Origin: Chitinophagales bacterium
GTDB taxonomy: Bacteria; Bacteroidota; Bacteroidia; Chitinophagales; Saprospiraceae
Length of the DNA stretch: 64,000 nt
Direction: 5' to 3'
Assembly (NCBI GenBank): GCA_017303475.1
Contig: JAFLBO010000012.1
Location: forward strand, 62,001 to 126,000
The number at the start of each line of letters is the position of its first letter. Within the stretch, counting starts at the first letter, position 1. The notes below the pieces were generated by a model, which was given only the letters and a program-made list of their open reading frames with translations, searched no databases and was not told the DNA's origin. The position numbers were made by a program, and so were the translations under genes. Of this stretch, positions 52,118-61,353 are shown one piece after another.

Positions 52118-52331
52118 TAACCTCTGCCTTTTTGTCGTGCCACAACCGCAGCTTCCTGCCAAAATCCGTTTTTTTTCGAGATGGCAGGCTGTTTGCCATA
52201 TCCAAAAACGAACGGGTTAGATTTATTTGTTGTCAGTTTGACACAAAGCCAGAATTATTACCACGACTTACCGGGATATTTCCCATGTTTGCAAGTCGAG
52301 ATTCTACATACTCCCTACCCGTACTATTGAT

Positions 52332-54794
52332 ATGTTTGACAATTATTTGATGACACAACAGTCAGACGATGAGCCTGATTTCGTGCCACTTTTCTCGCTG
52401 GAAGAAGACGATGAGAAGGCAGGCGAGGTGTTTCCGGACACTGTACCGCTCCTGCCTTTGAAAAATACGGTGTTGTTTCCCGGTATCGTAACTCCCATCA
52501 CGGTAGGACGCGATAAAAGTATCCGGGCCGTGCAGAAAGCCTACGAGGGTGATCGATACATTGGTGTGCTTTCTCAGAAAGACCTGAAGATTGAATCCCC
52601 TTCCGCCCGCGACCTATACCGTGTGGGAACGGTTGCTCGTATCCTGAAACTATTGAAGATGCCGGACGGCTCCACCACTGCTATTTTGCAGGGTCGCAAA
52701 CGTTTTCACCTCGATAGCCTGACTCAGGAAGATCCCTATATGGAGGGCCAGATCAGCACTCTGGAATATGAGCAACCCAAAAACAAACTCGAGTTTCGGG
52801 CCCTGATCAGTAGCGTACGCGATGCTGCACGCCAGATCATCGAACTGTCGCCGCAAATTCCATCTGAAGCTGTTGTGATGCTGAAAAACATCAACAACGA
52901 CAACTTCCTGCTCAATTTCATTGCCTCTAATCTGGGCATTCTGGTCAATAACAAGCAAGGCATCCTGGAGATCAACAACCTCAAGGATAAGGCCAGCGCT
53001 ATCCTGCAACACATGGATTCGGAGTTGCAGCTGCTGGAATTGAAAGACCAGATAGAGTCCAAGGTGCGGGTGGATATTGAAAAACAACAGCGGGATTATT
53101 ACCTCAACCAGCAACTTAAAACCATTCAGGAAGAGCTGGGGCATAATCCGCAGGAAGAGGAAATCGAAGCGCTAATCCGCCGGGCTAAAAAGAAAAAATG
53201 GCCGCAAAACGTGGAAGACGCCTTCAACCGGGAGATCAACAAACTCCGTCGGGTGAATCCACAAATTGCTGAATACGCCATTGGCCTGACGTACCTGGAA
53301 ACCCTGCTCGACCTGCCCTGGCAGGAATATACCAAGGACCAGTTCGACCTCAAAAAGGTACAACAGGTGATGGACAAGGATCACTATGGCCTTACCAAAG
53401 TAAAAGAACGGATTTTGGAGCACCTTGCGGTACTGAAGCTGAAGGGCGACATGAAAGCGCCTATTTTGTGCCTGGTAGGTCCTCCGGGGGTGGGCAAAAC
53501 ATCTCTTGGATCAAGCATTGCGCGGGCGCTCAAGCGCAAGTACGTGCGCATGAGTCTGGGCGGTTTGCACGATGAGGCTGAAATTCGCGGTCACCGCAAA
53601 ACCTATATCGGCGCCTTGCCCGGCCGTATTATTCAATCTCTGAAAAAGTCCAAAACCGGCAACCCTGTTTTCATACTGGACGAGATTGACAAGGTGGGCA
53701 AAGATTTCAGGGGAGACCCGTCTTCTGCACTACTGGAAGTACTTGATCCGGAGCAGAACACGACTTTTTACGACAACTATCTGGAGCTGGAATTCGACTT
53801 GTCGAAGGTTTTGTTCATTGCCACCGCCAATACCTTAAGCACCATTCAGCCGGCCTTGCTGGACCGTATGGAGATCATTGAAATTGCAGGGTATTCGTTG
53901 GAAGAAAAAATACAGATTGCCAAACAGCACCTGGTACCTCTTCAACGCAAGGAACATGGCTTAAAACCGGCTCAGGTAAAACTGACCGATAAAACACTGG
54001 AAAAAATCATTGACAGCTACACAGCTGAAAGTGGTGTGCGCAATTTTTCCCGTGAAATTGGTTCGGTGATGCGCTCTGTTGCCAAAAAAGTGGCCATGGA
54101 TGAGCCTTATGAGGTTATCATCAAGCCCGAGCACCTGCACGATATTCTTGGCCCTACTAAATATGATTCAGAGGTGTATCGGGAAAGACAAAGCGCTGGC
54201 GTAGCTATCGGCCTGGCCTGGACATCCGTGGGTGGCGAGATTCTGTTTATTGAGGTAAGTCTGAACAAAGGATCCGGCAGACTACAACTAACCGGAAATC
54301 TGGGTGAAGTAATGAAAGAAAGTGCCAGCACGGCACTGAGCTACATTAAAGCACATGCCAGTCAGTTGGGCATTGACCATGAGATGTTTGAGAAAAACGA
54401 CATCCACATCCACATTCCTGAAGGCGCCATACCAAAGGATGGACCATCAGCAGGTGTAACGATGTTGTCGGCTATTACCTCAGCTTTCACTGGAAATCCG
54501 TTGAAACCCTTCCTGGCCATGACCGGCGAAATCACCCTGCGTGGCAAAGTGCTCCCGGTGGGCGGCATCAAGGAAAAAATCCTGGCTGCCAAACGCGCCG
54601 GCATCAAAGAAGTAATCCTTTGCAAAGACAACCGCAAACATGTGGAAGACATTGAAAAGGAATACATCAAAGGACTGGAATTCCACTACGTAGACCGCAT
54701 GGAAGAGGTGCTTAATCTGGCATTGACCGGAAAAAAGGCAGCTAAACCCAGCGAAAACGGCGCGGTTAAGCGTGGGAGAAAGGTGGAGGCGTGA
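52332..54794 (+). CDS. lon: ATP-dependent protease Lon
   Basis: 820 aa cytoplasmic protease degrading damaged and regulatory proteins. N-terminal LonN substrate domain (about 38-235, VPLLPLKNTVLFPGIVTPIT), helical linker, AAA+ module with Walker A GPPGVGKTS and Walker B VFILDEIDKVG, and the peptidase domain with catalytic Ser706 (DGPSAG) and Lys749 (GGIKEK). Acidic first 35 residues are usual in Bacteroidota. Length is normal. Ends 12 bp before CACCGCAAAGAGCGC repeats and is followed by a terminator and a 103 bp palindrome, against the convergent GH-like gene. Confidence 0.97.
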   Translation: MFDNYLMTQQSDDEPDFVPLFSLEEDDEKAGEVFPDTVPLLPLKNTVLFPGIVTPITVGRDKSIRAVQKAYEGDRYIGVLSQKDLKIESPSARDLYRVGTVARILKLLKMPDGSTTAILQGRKRFHLDSLTQEDPYMEGQISTLEYEQPKNKLEFRALISSVRDAARQIIELSPQIPSEAVVMLKNINNDNFLLNFIASNLGILVNNKQGILEINNLKDKASAILQHMDSELQLLELKDQIESKVRVDIEKQQRDYYLNQQLKTIQEELGHNPQEEEIEALIRRAKKKKWPQNVEDAFNREINKLRRVNPQIAEYAIGLTYLETLLDLPWQEYTKDQFDLKKVQQVMDKDHYGLTKVKERILEHLAVLKLKGDMKAPILCLVGPPGVGKTSLGSSIARALKRKYVRMSLGGLHDEAEIRGHRKTYIGALPGRIIQSLKKSKTGNPVFILDEIDKVGKDFRGDPSSALLEVLDPEQNTTFYDNYLELEFDLSKVLFIATANTLSTIQPALLDRMEIIEIAGYSLEEKIQIAKQHLVPLQRKEHGLKPAQVKLTDKTLEKIIDSYTAESGVRNFSREIGSVMRSVAKKVAMDEPYEVIIKPEHLHDILGPTKYDSEVYRERQSAGVAIGLAWTSVGGEILFIEVSLNKGSGRLQLTGNLGEVMKESASTALSYIKAHASQLGIDHEMFEKNDIHIHIPEGAIPKDGPSAGVTMLSAITSAFTGNPLKPFLAMTGEITLRGKVLPVGGIKEKILAAKRAGIKEVILCKDNRKHVEDIEKEYIKGLEFHYVDRMEEVLNLALTGKKAAKPSENGAVKRGRKVEA

Positions 54795-54838
54795 GGATTC
54801 ACCGCAAAGAGCGCAAAGTGCGCAAATTAGATATTAAC

Positions 54839-54878
54839 AACGCTCTGTAGATCTATGAGGTACAGAGCGTTTTTTTTT
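54839..54878 (+). terminator. lon terminator
   Basis: AACGCTCTGTA (54839-54849) pairs with TACAGAGCGTT (54861-54871) around ATCTATGAGG, followed by nine Ts. It overlaps the left end of the large palindrome by two bases. Confidence 0.85.
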
Positions 54879-54979
54879 ACCACTAAGACACTAAGGGCAC
54901 TAAGGGCTTAAACTGAGAGTCTCACTTTGAGTGAGACTCTCAGTTTAAGCCCTTAGTGCCCTTAGTGTCTTAGTGGTAA
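54877..54979. repeat. 103 bp perfect palindrome
   Basis: The 50 bp arms 54877-54926 and 54930-54979 are perfectly complementary with a 3 nt loop (TTG). Built from ACCACTAAGACACTAAGGGC and ACTAAGGGCTTAAACTGAG words. The next copy of GGGCACTAAGGG, at 54984-54998, contains the stop codon of the GH-like gene. Confidence 0.95.
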
Positions 54980-54989
54980 AACCCCACCC

Positions 54990-57900
54990 TTAGTGCCCTT
55001 TAACTTTCACCCATTTACCCCGGGCCACTACCCTACCCTGCTGATCTTCCAATTGGAGTAAATAGAGACCACAAGGCCAGAATTCGCCGGTTGGAATATT
55101 GTTCCATGACATAAGGGCATGTTGAACGCCACGCGCATCGTACGCGCGCAGGCGCATGGATTGCCCCTGCCAATTTTCAGGTATAATCAGCTGGAATGCT
55201 CCTGTTGACGGATTGGGAAATACGGTGAGGCTTTCTACAATGGGTGTTAACTCCTGATTTCCAGAGACTTCCACACAACGCGCTATCTGATCCAGCAATA
55301 CCTGAAATTTTGGCCGGTCGGTCCAGGGCGCAGGGTCATCTTCGCTGAATAAGTGCCCCCAGGAGCCATATTGACTTTGCCAGGGGCCTGTGAGAACAAA
55401 AGCCAGCGGGAGTTCACTGCCCAACCTGCGAAGGCTGTCGAGCATACGATTGTAGAGCTCGTACATACCCGGATGCACCTGGGCATCGTACATTGCCTGA
55501 ATGTAAGGCGGCACCGTAAAATTGGTAAAGTGTTGGCCTCCTTCGTAGTTGGCCACTTTTTTACCATACAATTTAGCATTGCGGTATACCAATTCCCAAT
55601 GTGGATAAAAGCCCAGGAAGGTATTATTGGCGTTTTCCAGCACATCCTCTACGGTGGCCGCAGCGCCAAGCGCCTGCAGATTGGGTACGCCGGAATCACC
55701 GTGATCCAAACCTACGTACCAGGAAGGAGAAATGTAATCGTATTTGGTTGGATCTGCGTGGGCCATGATTTCTTCCGTTATCCAGTCGTACCCATTCTGG
55801 GTGCCCAGTACCCTGCGCAAACGCGTTTGCTCACTGCCCCAAACCTGCATCCAGATATCAAAGGCGTGCAGGGAGCGCTCCACGTAGCGGCGTGGGTAGC
55901 TGATGTTTTGCGGACCATTGTTGTTTACCCAATGCGCCTGCGGGAAAATCCAGTTCCACACTTCATTGCTGTATTCCAGGTACACCTGAATACCCGAATT
56001 CAACCCGTTGCGGAACATGGCAGCCATTTCCGCTATGTAGGTATCGTCGGCGCCATGCGGCACACAAACCCAGATGTCTTTATTGAGCGTATTGGCCAGT
56101 TGGATGATGTATTCATAAGCCAGCCCGCCGTTCAGACTTTCGGCCTGGGAGTAGTATCCCGGACGGGTGCGGTTTTCCCATTTTTCATGTTCACTGCCGT
56201 TGGTGCGCATCCAGTCCATGAAACGCAAAGTGTTGAATTCCTTGCAGTTATCCAGGAAAGACTGTCGAAATGGCTGACTGAGATAGGTATCCAGATTGCT
56301 TTGTTCCACCACACGAATATTGCGTACGTGGTTGCCTGCCTGAGAAGCGGTGAGGTTGAAAAAGATGTTGCCTTCATCGTTCACCACAAAATCAATCTGC
56401 CCGGGCTGGCTGGCTGTTACGGTTACATTTCCCTGCATTTGCAAGGTTCCAACACCATCGTACAGGAGGCGCATGGGTACGCCTGTTGGGATATGCCCAA
56501 TGGCAGAGATAATACCGCGCAGCAGATTTTGACCACTGCCATTTGGCACCGGGAAGGGTATTTGCAGGGCATAGCCATTGCTATCAGTAGGAATATGGGC
56601 CTGGTTTTCAGTGTTCCAGATAAAATTACCGCCCGGAGGGTTAGGATCGTAAGTGATCCAGGTGCCGCAGGATTTAAAAAAGTCCTTGAAGGGTCGACCG
56701 GTAGACCAATAGGCCAAACCTTCAATCCCAACGCCAATTTTCATGGCACATGGATCGGGTGTCCAACCCGGGCAGGTATTGCTGTCGCGCTGAATTTGCA
56801 GGTTGAAGGTATCCCGGCATCCATTGGCGCCTGAGGCGGTGAGTTGGTAAGGGCCGGGCGCCAGGTTGTCGAATACCTGGGCATTGCCTGCAGATGGAGG
56901 AATCAGGTTACCGCTGGCATTGCGCAATTGCAGGGGTATATTTTCGTAGTTGGTAACACGGAAGCGACCGTCGTTGCCGGTGCAGGAAGCCAGTTGCTCG
57001 CAAGTAATGCCCAAAAGGCAGGGATATACGCCAGATGGATCGAGAATGCGCACCTGTTTGGTTAGGCTATGTTGCAGGCCTTCTGAATCGGTTACGGTGA
57101 GACGAACATTCAGGTTGCCCAATGCGGTAAAGGTATGGTTTACCAATCCGCCGCTTACCGGCGCGGAGCCATCGCCAAAATCCCAGGAATAAGCGGTAAT
57201 AAAGCCGTCAGGATCTGAAGAAGGTGTTCCGTCGAAGCTGATTTGCAGGGGTGCGATGCCTGAAGCAGGTGTGAAGGCAAACGCTGCATTGGGTGGCTGA
57301 TTGACCGCCACATTGGGATCTGGGGCTACACAGGCATAGCTTGCGCCCATGCGCAACTCGTCGGCCTGGCCGTTGTTGGGGTTATTGCCCAGGTACAGCG
57401 CAACGCTTCGGATGGCCAGGGCAAAGGGAGAAGTTTGGGTCAGTTCAGGGGTTGGGGTATCGTTGCCGAGCTGGGCAGGGTTTACGAAGCAGGAGGCGCT
57501 GATACTATTGGCGTTAAAATCGAGTTTCAGGACCAAAAATGCGGCTTCTCCTATAACCACTGGAATGCTTGTCGGGAAATATTGATCGCCCAGGCGAAGC
57601 GTCCACCGGCGTTGTCCATTTACATTGGAGTTAGCACCGAAATAGCCAACAGCCACTTTATTGGAGGTGCATCCTTCACACCACTGGATGTTCTGGTTGT
57701 GCCAAAATGCGGCTACCGTTTCGTCGTTGTTTTGGTTTTTTCGGAGCAGGATACTCATCCAAAGGCTGGTACCCGGCAGACCGATGGCGCCGTCTGCATT
57801 CAGCCAGGCAGCAAAGGGTCCGTCGGGCTGCACATTCAGTCGGCGGCCGGCGGTTAGGTATTGGAGTCCTCCAGAGGCGTATCCCGGAGTAGTTTGCAGG

Positions 57901-58124
57901 TTTTGGAATTGAAGAGGGGTTCCCGTGGAGATTTGGTATCCCGGGAGCTGTGTGTTTTCGCTTTGAACATTCCAGGGTTGCAGCCAACCGGCGCCGCCTT
58001 GCAGCGATTCCAGCGGACTGTTATCGGGGTAGGAAAAGCCATCGTAGGCGAGATAATTACAGGTTTGTGCCGCAGATTGGAACGCGGCAAGGAACAAGGA
58101 GAGTAAAAGGAAGAGGCGTATCAT
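54990..58124 (-). CDS. T9SS-exported glycoside-hydrolase-like protein with PKD domain
   Basis: 1044 aa from the ATG at 58124 (MIRLFLLLSLFLAAFQSAAQ signal peptide). N-terminal lectin/LamG-like region (about 25-260, YLAYDGFSYPDNSPLESLQG), a PKD domain (about 285-370, PNAAFAFTPASGIAPLQISF ... SWDFGDGSAP), a short beta-domain, then a TIM-barrel-like region (about 480-930) with FMDWMRTNGSEHEKWENRTR, VYLEYSNEVWNW (putative acid/base Glu, about 724) and VANYEGGQH (putative nucleophile, about 859), and a type A sorting tail (LTVFPNPSTGAFQLIIPENW). It resembles an unclassified clan A hydrolase; substrate unknown. Stop codon comes from the CACTAAGG repeat. Confidence 0.85.
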   Translation of the reverse strand: MIRLFLLLSLFLAAFQSAAQTCNYLAYDGFSYPDNSPLESLQGGAGWLQPWNVQSENTQLPGYQISTGTPLQFQNLQTTPGYASGGLQYLTAGRRLNVQPDGPFAAWLNADGAIGLPGTSLWMSILLRKNQNNDETVAAFWHNQNIQWCEGCTSNKVAVGYFGANSNVNGQRRWTLRLGDQYFPTSIPVVIGEAAFLVLKLDFNANSISASCFVNPAQLGNDTPTPELTQTSPFALAIRSVALYLGNNPNNGQADELRMGASYACVAPDPNVAVNQPPNAAFAFTPASGIAPLQISFDGTPSSDPDGFITAYSWDFGDGSAPVSGGLVNHTFTALGNLNVRLTVTDSEGLQHSLTKQVRILDPSGVYPCLLGITCEQLASCTGNDGRFRVTNYENIPLQLRNASGNLIPPSAGNAQVFDNLAPGPYQLTASGANGCRDTFNLQIQRDSNTCPGWTPDPCAMKIGVGIEGLAYWSTGRPFKDFFKSCGTWITYDPNPPGGNFIWNTENQAHIPTDSNGYALQIPFPVPNGSGQNLLRGIISAIGHIPTGVPMRLLYDGVGTLQMQGNVTVTASQPGQIDFVVNDEGNIFFNLTASQAGNHVRNIRVVEQSNLDTYLSQPFRQSFLDNCKEFNTLRFMDWMRTNGSEHEKWENRTRPGYYSQAESLNGGLAYEYIIQLANTLNKDIWVCVPHGADDTYIAEMAAMFRNGLNSGIQVYLEYSNEVWNWIFPQAHWVNNNGPQNISYPRRYVERSLHAFDIWMQVWGSEQTRLRRVLGTQNGYDWITEEIMAHADPTKYDYISPSWYVGLDHGDSGVPNLQALGAAATVEDVLENANNTFLGFYPHWELVYRNAKLYGKKVANYEGGQHFTNFTVPPYIQAMYDAQVHPGMYELYNRMLDSLRRLGSELPLAFVLTGPWQSQYGSWGHLFSEDDPAPWTDRPKFQVLLDQIARCVEVSGNQELTPIVESLTVFPNPSTGAFQLIIPENWQGQSMRLRAYDARGVQHALMSWNNIPTGEFWPCGLYLLQLEDQQGRVVARGKWVKVKGH

Positions 58125-58162
58125 ATGAACTTTGATTTCCACTGCAAGAACGTGGATTTTTT

Positions 58163-58308
58163 GGGAACGCGGATGACGCGGATGACGCGGATTTTTATAA
58201 TTGCCTTCGGCAATATTGCTGAAAAAAGATGGAGCATCTCAAAAATTCTTAAAAAGGCTGCCGAAGGCAGCGTAAAAAATCCGCGTCATCCGCGTCATCC
58301 GCGTTCCC
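58163..58308. repeat. CGCGGAT array with 34 bp inverted arms
   Basis: The arms 58163-58196 and 58275-58308 are perfectly complementary (GGGAACGCGGATGACGCGG...). Between them lies a CTGCCGAAGGCAGCG hairpin and a TTGCCTTCGGCAATA hairpin. It is the same word set as arrays A-D but arranged as a palindrome. Confidence 0.9.
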
Positions 58309-58332
58309 CCAACCCGCGTTCTCCGCGTTCAC

Positions 58333-58369
58333 AAAAAAAATTGGGCGCCAACCTTGCGGCGGCGCCCAA
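58333..58369 (-). terminator. terminator of the type B T9SS gene
   Basis: TTGGGCGCC (58341-58349) pairs with GGCGCCCAA (58361-58369). On the minus strand a T8 run follows (58340-58333). Confidence 0.85.
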
Positions 58370-58384
58370 CATAAAACTCCCCTT

Positions 58385-61300
58385 TTAACGTAGTAATGTT
58401 ATCTCACCACTCTCGGTCTTTTCCATTTCACCGAGAAGTTTGTATCGGAAGGAAAACACGTAGGTATCGGAACCGGCGGGTTGACCGCCATCGTAGGTTC
58501 CATCCCATCGCAGCTGGTCTTTATCGCTCCTGAACACCAGTTGGCCCCAGCGTGAATAAATGCGCATTTCTGCATATTCCAATGGCGTACAATCGCTAAT
58601 CAATGGCACAAAACTATCGTTGGCGCCATCTCCATTGGGTGTAAAAGCATTGGGTATTTGCGGTTTGCAGCAGTTTTTGGAATCAGAAGGGAAGACTTCT
58701 ATAAAGGTGGAATCTTCTGCAAAACATCCATATTCTGATGCTCCTCGCACCTTATACCAGCCTGAATTAGCAGGTGTAGCTTCCGGAATGACTAACAAGG
58801 CACTGGTTGCACCGGTATTCCACAGGTAGCTTGTGGCGCCGCTGGCTATCAAAGCAATGGGGTCGAATTCGCAAAGACTGGAATCGCCTTCTATGCTCAC
58901 TGTTGGCGCCTGGTGGAAAATAACCGGCTGTGTACCACTGGTATCGGTACATTCATCTGTAGGATTTGGCAGCCCATCTACATCGGGCGGCCCCACTACG
59001 CAGGATGCCATGTAGGTAATTTCAGGCTCCATGGTTGCCGGATCAAAGGCAAAAGTCCCGGAACCATTCGTAGCAACTACCTGGCCATTATCATCCTGCA
59101 ATTGATACACCAGCACATCGCCTGGGGCCAGGTTGGGAGGCTGAATGGTTACTACCGCAATATTGGTTTGTCCGGCACAACCATGTACCACCTCGCCAGA
59201 CAGTTGCCCTGGATCACTGGCGCAGAATTGCGCACAGTCGTAATAGCCGCTTACCGTGATTTCGCAGCCATTATCATGTTTCACAATAAAGGCGTAATTG
59301 GCGCCATTCAAGATAGGATCCGAGAGATAAAAATTTCCGGTCAACTCTTCTTCGCCCACCTTGAAGGGAGGGAGGCCGTAAATTTCAAACGCCACGGTAA
59401 AATGCGTATTGGTTGGCGCACAATCCAATACGGGTTTGGTAACCTCTGGTTTGCGTTCGTCTTCAAAAATCACAAACTTACGGATGTAGCAACTATCCTC
59501 TTTTTCATAGGATCCGCCATTACAATAGGTTTCCTGATCGAAAGTAACACAGGGTTTCTTGCAGTTGATGGTATCCACAGTACCCAGATCAATCGTCACT
59601 TTTTTGTAGTCTATAGTAAAGAAAGTGGTGGTACACTCATCTTCTATTTTGTATTGACCTGGCGCACAATAGCTTATCCCATTATGGGTAAAACACGGAT
59701 TATTGCAGGTTACCGAACCAACTATCCCTTCAATGACGGTATCCCTTGGCTCTACAATTATCTGCCGGGTGTATGTAGTACAGTTTTCGGTATGCATAGC
59801 AGTTTGACTGCTGCAAATTTGCGTACCAAAGAAATTAAAGCACTGGCCTTCACAAATAGTCACCGTTGGCTGTTGCACTTGTTCAGTTGAGGGATCGAAA
59901 CCTATCGTAAAGGTTTGGGTATGACAGTTTGCTACCTGTATGGTGTATTGTCCGGGATCGCAATAGGCAATGTTTTGATAGAAAACACAGGGATCTTCGC
60001 AGGAAATAGTTCCTATTTGCCCAAGGTCTTCTAACCATATATTATTGACGATAACCGCTGCTGTTGTAGTAAACACACATTCCCCATACTCATGCACTGC
60101 TGTTACGGTGTATAGAGAGGAAGCATTCGGCGAAACGGAGATAGATTGCCCTGTAGCTCCATTGCTCCAAGTGTATTTGAATGCAGGATCATAGTTTATT
60201 ACAGTTAGTACAGCAGTCTCGCCCTCACATATGAATTGATTGTTTACTATGGGAATTTCGTCCTTTTGGGTTATTATCACAATTGTATCGGCACAGGTTC
60301 CCGGGTAAGTATAGGTACCTGGCATGGTATATGAGATGCCATTTACTACACAAACCGTATCGGCACACGACAATTCGCAGCTATAGTTAGCATAAACTGG
60401 AGGACCAGTAGTAATGTAAAACAGATAAATAGTTTCATCATCGCAACCAAAACCAGGACAATTGCAATAAGAAAGACTATCAATTGGTGTAGAAGACAAA
60501 TTTCTGTAAATCAACGTAAGCGTATCTACTCTAACCGTATCCAGCCCGTGATAGCTGGTGTCTAATGCGATAGAAATAGTTAGACCAGTACTATCGCCAT
60601 CAAAGTGGAATATTGGCGGAATAATCCAATCAATAGAAACAGAGTCAAAAACAATCGGACAAACAGAAGCCGGCGGACAATATTCACCATTTCCGCCAAC
60701 AGGCGCGCCGAATGAATAGTCGCAAACCGGAGGAGTATAAGTATAAGTTATGGTTTCGTAGTTACACACCGATTCCGGTCCTTGTAAAAGACCTACTGTA
60801 CAAAAACAAGTCACTGGTCCTGGCTGAGCCGTACCAATTCCTTCCAGCACTTTAATGGTAAAAGCGCATTGGCTGTTTTGAAGTCCGCTAATGGCCAATA
60901 AATAAGGCTCTAAACTGGTCAAATTGCTGGCGGATAAAGTACCCACCGTTAAATTTTCAATGGTATCTGTTGCAATGACCATGGAATGCGGGTTGCACGT
61001 AGTATCAAACATGCTAAAAATCAAAGCGCTTGAACCCGGATCACAATCATGCACGGAGATTTCTATCGACATCTCTTCAAAACAAGTGGAAAAGCGCAGA
61101 AAACCGCTCGCCATACCAAATGAATCCTCCGTCATGTCAAAGTTGCTGCTACAGTAATTATCCAGGAAGTTCCCACACAAAAACGGCGCTTTATGACACG
61201 AATCGGCGATGGAAACAGGTTGGTTATAATTAGGACAAACTTGCGCACGCATCGTGAATGCGGAACAACAAAACAGCAGCAAAATGAGTATCCTGTTCAT
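58385..61300 (-). CDS. large T9SS type B (gliding-associated tail) surface protein
   Basis: 971 aa. Signal peptide (MNRILILLLFCCSAFTMRAQ). Cysteine-rich repeats throughout (FTHNGISYCAPGQYKIEDEC, FDQETYCNGGSYEKEDSCYI, CEGQCFNFFG: repeated C..Y..PG.Y units, about 6 copies), an Ig-like region (VSIEGDSSLCEFDPIALIAS ... YLWNTGATSALL), then the type B/CHU_C tail IPNAFTPNGDGANDSFVPLI, MRIYSRWGQLVFRSDK and WDGTYDGGQPAGSDTYVFSF. Exported by T9SS and probably anchored to the surface. 54 bp after the 61354 gene, so they form an operon. Confidence 0.93.
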   Translation of the reverse strand: MNRILILLLFCCSAFTMRAQVCPNYNQPVSIADSCHKAPFLCGNFLDNYCSSNFDMTEDSFGMASGFLRFSTCFEEMSIEISVHDCDPGSSALIFSMFDTTCNPHSMVIATDTIENLTVGTLSASNLTSLEPYLLAISGLQNSQCAFTIKVLEGIGTAQPGPVTCFCTVGLLQGPESVCNYETITYTYTPPVCDYSFGAPVGGNGEYCPPASVCPIVFDSVSIDWIIPPIFHFDGDSTGLTISIALDTSYHGLDTVRVDTLTLIYRNLSSTPIDSLSYCNCPGFGCDDETIYLFYITTGPPVYANYSCELSCADTVCVVNGISYTMPGTYTYPGTCADTIVIITQKDEIPIVNNQFICEGETAVLTVINYDPAFKYTWSNGATGQSISVSPNASSLYTVTAVHEYGECVFTTTAAVIVNNIWLEDLGQIGTISCEDPCVFYQNIAYCDPGQYTIQVANCHTQTFTIGFDPSTEQVQQPTVTICEGQCFNFFGTQICSSQTAMHTENCTTYTRQIIVEPRDTVIEGIVGSVTCNNPCFTHNGISYCAPGQYKIEDECTTTFFTIDYKKVTIDLGTVDTINCKKPCVTFDQETYCNGGSYEKEDSCYIRKFVIFEDERKPEVTKPVLDCAPTNTHFTVAFEIYGLPPFKVGEEELTGNFYLSDPILNGANYAFIVKHDNGCEITVSGYYDCAQFCASDPGQLSGEVVHGCAGQTNIAVVTIQPPNLAPGDVLVYQLQDDNGQVVATNGSGTFAFDPATMEPEITYMASCVVGPPDVDGLPNPTDECTDTSGTQPVIFHQAPTVSIEGDSSLCEFDPIALIASGATSYLWNTGATSALLVIPEATPANSGWYKVRGASEYGCFAEDSTFIEVFPSDSKNCCKPQIPNAFTPNGDGANDSFVPLISDCTPLEYAEMRIYSRWGQLVFRSDKDQLRWDGTYDGGQPAGSDTYVFSFRYKLLGEMEKTESGEITLLR

Positions 61301-61353
61301 AACGTTAGCAATTAGGGTACACCAAAAATGGTTTAATGGGGCCGGGAGGGGAG

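Noticed and set aside
55353..56834. 493-codon ORF on the + strand opposite the GH-like gene
   Set aside because: It is the antisense frame of a gene with clear signal peptide, PKD domain and sorting tail. The translation has no domain signature.
58913..59890. 325-codon ORF on the + strand opposite the type B T9SS gene
   Set aside because: Antisense shadow of a cysteine-rich, CHU_C-tailed protein; no start context and no domains.
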